From NCBI GenBank assembly GCA_019634615.1, contig JAHCAZ010000015.1:33860-97859 (forward strand): a DNA stretch of 64,000 nt, read 5' to 3'. The notes beneath the pieces are model-generated. The model was given only the letters and a program-made list of their open reading frames with translations. It was not told the DNA's origin and made no database searches. Source of the DNA: Opitutaceae bacterium (GTDB lineage Bacteria > Verrucomicrobiota > Verrucomicrobiia > Opitutales > Opitutaceae). Position numbers and translations under genes: made by a program. Positions 59,349 through 64,000 of this stretch are shown in pieces. Each line of letters opens with the position of its first letter. The stretch's first letter is position 1.

Positions 59349-60736
59349 AACGTCTCCTCATCGCCCTCGCGCTCACGTTCGCCCTGACTGCGTCCGCCCA
59401 GACCGCGGCCGACAAGATCGCGGAAGGACGGGCCGCCCTGGTCGCCCACAACATGCCGGCCGCGAAGGCGGCCTTCGCGCAAGCGGTCACGCTCGACGGC
59501 GGCAACCAGACCGCGCGGGCCCTGCTCGGCATCACCCAGCTGTTCGACGTGACCTCGAAGGCGGGTTCCGACGCCTTCCTCGACGGCCTCGGCCTCGGGG
59601 AGGCCGGCCGCGACGTTTACCGCTGGGATGTGCCGCTGCCGCGCGACGGCAATGGCGACCCGGTCCTGCCCACCGACTACAATTTCACGACGGTCGCAAA
59701 CTACTGGCTGACCACGCTCGTGCCGGAGAGCGAAGCCGCGCGGACGAATCTCGCCGCCGTCACCGACAACAACTTCCTGCTCACCCTCACGACGGCCGAG
59801 ACCAAGATGCCGATGTCGATCACGCTCGACAAGGCCGACATCCTGATGGCGCAGGCCTGCCTGCGCGCCGCGGAGTTCCTCGCCCACCTGGGCTCCGGGC
59901 AGAACCTCGATGCCAACCTTGAGGATATCCTGGAGGTCGCCAAGGGTGACATGCTCACCCTCCAGCGGATCATCAACGCCAACCCGAATTTCCTGACCGC
60001 CGGTTCATCGTCCGAACGTCTCGCCGCCAAGACCGCGCTGCAGGAAATGATCAGCCTTTACCGCACGGCGGCGACCGCCCTGCGCGCGCGCCCCGCCGGC
60101 GTGCAGCGCCTCTTCATGCTCGAGCCGGCGGACTTCGCCGCGGAGGCCGAGTTCCAGTTCATGCTCGATCGCCTGGAGCAGTCGATCACCGCGCCGGTCG
60201 ATATGGACGGCGCGATCGTCTACACGGCGCCCCTGTTTGACGCCGCCTGGTCGCTGCGCGCGCAGCTGCCGCCCTTCACCGCCACCGGCTTCGACGTCAC
60301 GACGATCCCGAGCGCGACCTTCGGCGGTGTCATCACCGGCCTGAGCAAGGAGAGCATCGCCGCGATGTTCTCCGACACCCATGACACCGTGGCCGAGATC
60401 GGCTGGGAGTGGGTGAGCCCGAAGCCGCAGGGCAACACGCTCGGCAAGTACCTGGCACTCGCGAGCGGCAAGCACCTGGCGATCGGCAACGCCGGCACCT
60501 ACCTGACCTCGCCCAACGGCACGAACTGGACGGCGAACCGCATTCCCGGCGTCGGCCAGCTGCGGGCCGCGGTCGAGCACGCCGGACGGATCGTCATGGT
60601 CACCTATGACGGGAGCATTTTCGCCTCGGATGACGATGCGGTGACGTGGCGGCGCGTGTTCAATGACGCCGGGTCCGGCTTCCACGGCGTGACCTATGGC
60701 GGGGCAAGTATGTGGCCGTGGGTGATTACGGCCTGA
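59345..60736 (+). CDS. giant secreted repeat protein, N-terminal part (before frameshift)
   Basis: A signal peptide (MKRLLIALALTFALTASA) and a TPR-like region (KIAEGRAALVAHNMPAAKAAF, about 23-60) lead to a helical region of about 300 residues and then the first of many beta-propeller repeats (LALASGKHLAIGNAGTYLTS and RIVMVTYDGSIFASDDDAVTW). The natural frame is lost at 60701-60705: the repeat pattern GVTYGGGKYVAVGD continues one base out of phase downstream. A single missing G in a GGGG run explains it. The frame then ends at 60736 after about ten unrelated codons. Confidence 0.85.
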   Translation: MKRLLIALALTFALTASAQTAADKIAEGRAALVAHNMPAAKAAFAQAVTLDGGNQTARALLGITQLFDVTSKAGSDAFLDGLGLGEAGRDVYRWDVPLPRDGNGDPVLPTDYNFTTVANYWLTTLVPESEAARTNLAAVTDNNFLLTLTTAETKMPMSITLDKADILMAQACLRAAEFLAHLGSGQNLDANLEDILEVAKGDMLTLQRIINANPNFLTAGSSSERLAAKTALQEMISLYRTAATALRARPAGVQRLFMLEPADFAAEAEFQFMLDRLEQSITAPVDMDGAIVYTAPLFDAAWSLRAQLPPFTATGFDVTTIPSATFGGVITGLSKESIAAMFSDTHDTVAEIGWEWVSPKPQGNTLGKYLALASGKHLAIGNAGTYLTSPNGTNWTANRIPGVGQLRAAVEHAGRIVMVTYDGSIFASDDDAVTWRRVFNDAGSGFHGVTYGGASMWPWVITA

Positions 60737-63700
60737 TCGCGACGTCGGTCGACGGTGAGTCGTGGAGCAATTTCTACCCGAACGGCGTTTCGATGCTCAA
60801 CGTGCTCCACACGGGTTCGCTCTTTGTCGCCGTCGGCGTGGACGAGACCAACGGCAACATCGTGATCAACACCTCGCCTGATGGCATGGCGTGGACGACG
60901 CGCGTCAACGCCTTCCACTCGTATGCGGCGCTCTGGGGCCTGGCCCAGAATGGCAGCACCCTGGTGGCGGTCGGCGGCGATACCGCCTCGCTCAGCAGCA
61001 GCAACAAGCTCGCCTATTCCACCGACGGCGGCCTCAGCTGGACGATTGGTTCGCTCCTCGCGTCGCCCACGGGTAACGTCGGGTTCAACAACGTGGCCTA
61101 CGTCAACGGTAAGTTTGTCGCCGTCGGCACGGCTGCCACCATCGCGACGTCGACCGATGGCATCACGTGGGGTACCGCCAACTCCGGCGAGACCTTCCTG
61201 AGCCTGGTTGGCGTGGGCGGCAACGGCTCCACCACTTATGTGACCTCAGTCGGCGGCGTCATCCTGTCCTCGACCGACAACGTCACCTTCACCCGCCCGA
61301 TGTCCCCGCCGTTCTCAACGGCTGCCATGGTGACCAACCCGACGTTCCTTTCGGTCAAGGACATTGATGGCACCCTGTGGGCAGTGGGTGGGAATAGCTC
61401 TGCCACTGGCGGCGTCATCCTCAAGTCTACAGATGGGCAGACGTTTTCGAACACGCTCAGCAGTAATCCCCAGCCAGATATCTGGGAGATCATCAAGGTG
61501 GGCGCCACATACTACGCCGTTGGCGGTTTGTTTGTGAACTCTACGAATTATAACGCGATTCTCACCTCAAACGACGGCGCCGCATGGACGGCGCAGAGCA
61601 TGGGTGGATTCACCGCGCCGATCCGCTCCATCGCCTACCTCAACGGTCAATTCATCACCGTTGGGGCCGGCAATTCCATCCGCACCTCGCCGGATGGAGT
61701 CACCTGGACGCAACGAACCAGTGGTCTAGCGGGTGGCACTTTCTTTGGCGTGGCTTACGGCAACGGTGTCTACGTTGCGGTCGGCGGAGTTAGTAATCCC
61801 GGAACGAACAACTTCCAAAGCCACGTAGTGACGTCGACGGATGGAGTCAACTGGACGGTCCGTTTTGCTAATACCCCGAACATGTTTCGCGGCATCGTCT
61901 TCCAGGATGGCGTGTTCACGGCTGTCGGTAATAACGGTGAGATCCGTCGCTCAGAGGATGGCATTAATTGGTGGCACGCCAACGATTCGGATTTGCAGAC
62001 CAATTTCCTGGGTATCAGCTACCTGGACGGTCACTATTATGTCACTGCAGCATCCGGCAACGCGACCAGCACAGTATTCGAGTCGCAATCCGCCGTGCTC
62101 ATCTCTTCCAACGGTGATGAATGGGTCAGGGTTACGCTTGGCACGAGCAATATTCCGTATCGCACAGCGCTCTTCCAAAATCGTCTGTATGTCGCAGCTA
62201 GCGGAGCTTCGATCATCCGCAGCCAGACCCTTACGCCGGTCGCGCCGCCGATTGCTGCGATCGTCACGCCGGCAGGCGGCACCAGCAACGTCCCCCAGGG
62301 TACGAGTTTGACTCTCACGGCGAACGTTACGTCAGATGGCGCGACGTCCTATCAGTGGTTCAAGGGTGGCGTCGACATCCCCGACGCCACCGGCCCCGGC
62401 CTGACGCTGGACAATGTCCAGGCCGGCGATGCCGGCAGCTACACCGTCGTGGTCACCAACGCGGCCGGCTCCGATACCTCGGACCCGATCGTGGTGTCGG
62501 TGAATGCCACGGCCGTCGCCCCGAAGATCCTGTTCCACCCCGAGTCGCAGACCCTCAACGTCGGCTTCAACGTGACGCTCTCCGTCGAGGCCACCGGCAC
62601 CGCGCCGTTGACCTACGTCTGGAAGAAGGACGGCGTCGTCGTGACTGACGGCGGCAACATCAGCGGCGCCACGACGCCCGAGCTCACCCTCACCGGTCTC
62701 ACGGCCACGAACGGCGGTTCTTATACCGTCGAGGTGAGCAACGGCACGGCGCCCAACGCGGTCAGCCTCCCGGCGATCCTCACCGTGGACAGCAACCCGG
62801 CCTACAACTTCACCATCATGGCCGGTTCGCCCGGTCTGTCGGGCACTACCGATGCCACCGGCTGGGGTGCCCGCTTCGATGCCCCGCAGGGCATTGCGGT
62901 GGATGGTTCCGGCAACGTCTACGTCGCCAGCCCCAACGCGCATACCATCCGCAAAGTCACCTCGGCCAACGTCGTGACGACTATCGCCGGTACGAGTTAC
63001 AGCTCCGGCCTGGTCGACGACGTCGGCACCGCCGCCCGCTTCAACGGCCCGCGCGGCCTGGCCCTCAACGCGGCCGGCACGATGCTCTACGTGGCCGACA
63101 CCAACAACGGCAAGATCCGCCGGGTCGACCTATCCACCAACACGGTCACGACCTGGGCCACGGGCCTGAACTCGCCGCTGGCCATCGTCCTCGATGCCGC
63201 GGGCAACGCCTATGTCGCCAGCTGGGATCACACCATCCGGAAAATCTCGCCCGATGGCCTGACGATCACGCCCATCGCCGGCGCCACCTATGCGGCCGGC
63301 TCCGCGAACAACCCCACCGGCACGGGCGCCCGCTTCAACAACCCGATGGCGATCGCGATCGATCCCGCGGGGGCCAACCTCTACGTGGCCGACAGCGCGA
63401 ACGCGCTCATCCGCAAGGTCTCCCTCACCGCGCCCTACGCGGTCACGACCTACGCCGGCCTGAACAGCGTGTACGGCTACGCCGACGGCCCGGCCCTCAG
63501 CGGCGCCACGTTCTCGAATCCCATGGGCGTGGCGGTCGATCCCGCGGGCAGCGTCATCGTGGCCGACAACAGCTCGGACACGATCCGCAAGATCAGCCCC
63601 AACGGCTTCGTGCGTACCATCGGCGGTCAGCCCTACTGGCGCGGGTTCAATGACGGCCCCGGCGACCAGGCCCGGTTCGGCGGGCCGACCAGCATCGCTG

Positions 63701-63942
63701 CCGATGCCAACGGCAACCTCTATCTCCTCGAGAACGCCAACCACATCGTCCGCCGGGCGTCCGCCTCCGCCTCGCCGCTGCTACCGGTCATCCAGTTCTC
63801 GCCGCACGACCAGACCGTCGCCGTGGGCGAGGACGTCCTGTTCGGCGTGGTCGCCACCGGCGTCTCGACGCTTTCCTACCAGTGGCAAAAAGACGGCGTG
63901 AACCTCGGCGGGGCGACGAATCCCACCTTGCCCCTGACGTGA
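60712..63942 (+). CDS. giant secreted repeat protein, C-terminal part (after frameshift)
   Basis: 1076 residues without a start of its own; the displayed GTG is in the middle of a repeat. About 500 residues of beta-propeller repeats with the SxDGxxW signature (for example TSPDGVTWTQRTSG) are followed by two Ig-like domains (about 520-690: ATSYQWFKGGVDIPD and PLTYVWKKDGVVV), a set of NHL-type repeats (PQGIAVDGSGNVYVASPNA, about 710-1020), and the start of a third Ig-like domain cut short at LPLT-stop. There is no sorting signal. It is probably an extracellular or surface protein. Most likely a single gene with 59345-60703. Confidence 0.85.
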   Translation: MAVGDYGLIATSVDGESWSNFYPNGVSMLNVLHTGSLFVAVGVDETNGNIVINTSPDGMAWTTRVNAFHSYAALWGLAQNGSTLVAVGGDTASLSSSNKLAYSTDGGLSWTIGSLLASPTGNVGFNNVAYVNGKFVAVGTAATIATSTDGITWGTANSGETFLSLVGVGGNGSTTYVTSVGGVILSSTDNVTFTRPMSPPFSTAAMVTNPTFLSVKDIDGTLWAVGGNSSATGGVILKSTDGQTFSNTLSSNPQPDIWEIIKVGATYYAVGGLFVNSTNYNAILTSNDGAAWTAQSMGGFTAPIRSIAYLNGQFITVGAGNSIRTSPDGVTWTQRTSGLAGGTFFGVAYGNGVYVAVGGVSNPGTNNFQSHVVTSTDGVNWTVRFANTPNMFRGIVFQDGVFTAVGNNGEIRRSEDGINWWHANDSDLQTNFLGISYLDGHYYVTAASGNATSTVFESQSAVLISSNGDEWVRVTLGTSNIPYRTALFQNRLYVAASGASIIRSQTLTPVAPPIAAIVTPAGGTSNVPQGTSLTLTANVTSDGATSYQWFKGGVDIPDATGPGLTLDNVQAGDAGSYTVVVTNAAGSDTSDPIVVSVNATAVAPKILFHPESQTLNVGFNVTLSVEATGTAPLTYVWKKDGVVVTDGGNISGATTPELTLTGLTATNGGSYTVEVSNGTAPNAVSLPAILTVDSNPAYNFTIMAGSPGLSGTTDATGWGARFDAPQGIAVDGSGNVYVASPNAHTIRKVTSANVVTTIAGTSYSSGLVDDVGTAARFNGPRGLALNAAGTMLYVADTNNGKIRRVDLSTNTVTTWATGLNSPLAIVLDAAGNAYVASWDHTIRKISPDGLTITPIAGATYAAGSANNPTGTGARFNNPMAIAIDPAGANLYVADSANALIRKVSLTAPYAVTTYAGLNSVYGYADGPALSGATFSNPMGVAVDPAGSVIVADNSSDTIRKISPNGFVRTIGGQPYWRGFNDGPGDQARFGGPTSIAADANGNLYLLENANHIVRRASASASPLLPVIQFSPHDQTVAVGEDVLFGVVATGVSTLSYQWQKDGVNLGGATNPTLPLT

Positions 63943-64000
63943 TCCCGCTTTTTCGGGCCGCTTGAAGAGTTGGTCTGGGCCCAACAGAAAGGATCCAGAC

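Noticed and set aside
60695..60715. Programmed ribosomal frameshift in the giant secreted protein
   Set aside because: The site is GGCGGGGCAAG, not a slippery heptamer, and no pseudoknot is apparent; a lost G in a G run is simpler.

Overview
This is a GC-rich, gene-dense bacterial chromosome segment with a Gram-negative envelope: TolC, an RND pump, an AsmA-like protein and many Sec signal peptides. A fused CcoN-CcoO cbb3 oxidase, an AraC regulator with a PocR sensor, solitary Uro-D and SSS-symporter genes beside sugar ABC permeases, a PL22 oligogalacturonate lyase, and several families of intergenic palindromes together suggest Verrucomicrobiota, most likely Opitutaceae. That assignment is an inference from gene content. 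No rRNA, prophage, CRISPR array or replication origin was seen.

Layout. 1-10.7 kb: the 3' end of a class II tRNA (probably Tyr), then a leftward cbb3 oxidase block (ccoS-like, ccoNO, ccoQ, ccoP, ccoG, a 48-residue membrane protein, a TauE-like protein, ccoI). It continues into a transglutaminase-like protein, a CHASE3-PAS sensor without a kinase, and a single-domain response regulator. 10.8-15.6 kb: a Cys/His-rich orphan, a PocR-AraC regulator, a Ser-His type S26-like protein, ychF, and the ribosomal set rpsP-trmD-rplS without rimM. 15.6-27.4 kb: a 160-bp nested palindrome, transketolase, then a MarR gene behind two overlapping palindromic operators, its RND efflux operon, and an AsmA-like protein. 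27.4-38.1 kb: a polyamine ABC transporter (potC-D-B-A), a translationally coupled AAA ATPase plus TOPRIM/DUF4276-like gene, a DUF2339 membrane protein, and a fused acyltransferase/acyl-ACP synthetase whose stop codon lies inside a palindrome.

38.1-44.5 kb: an orphan exported protein, a cupin and a PL22 lyase (pectin breakdown), then an islet of lower GC with three small orphan genes and an AAC(6')-like acetyltransferase. An IS630-family element splits the acetyltransferase after codon 12. 44.6-51.5 kb: a sugar ABC transporter lacking its ATPase, an SSS symporter and a Uro-D-family protein. 51.5-54.5 kb: a sugar-phosphate transferase with GspB-like and ExeA-like genes. 54.6-58.3 kb: FtsB, a UDP-sugar pyrophosphorylase and a phosphohexomutase, which together fit precursor supply for envelope or exopolysaccharide. 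58.7-64 kb: a small exported protein coupled to a giant secreted repeat protein that is split by a one-base frameshift and stops in the middle of an Ig-like domain.

The observations most worth follow-up are the ATPase/TOPRIM pair, the three-copy hairpin family built of hexamers, the IS630 insertion in the aminoglycoside-acetyltransferase-like gene and its cassette-like surroundings, the kinase-less sensor/regulator pair behind the oxidase genes, and the ER/archaeal-type signal-peptidase-like protein.
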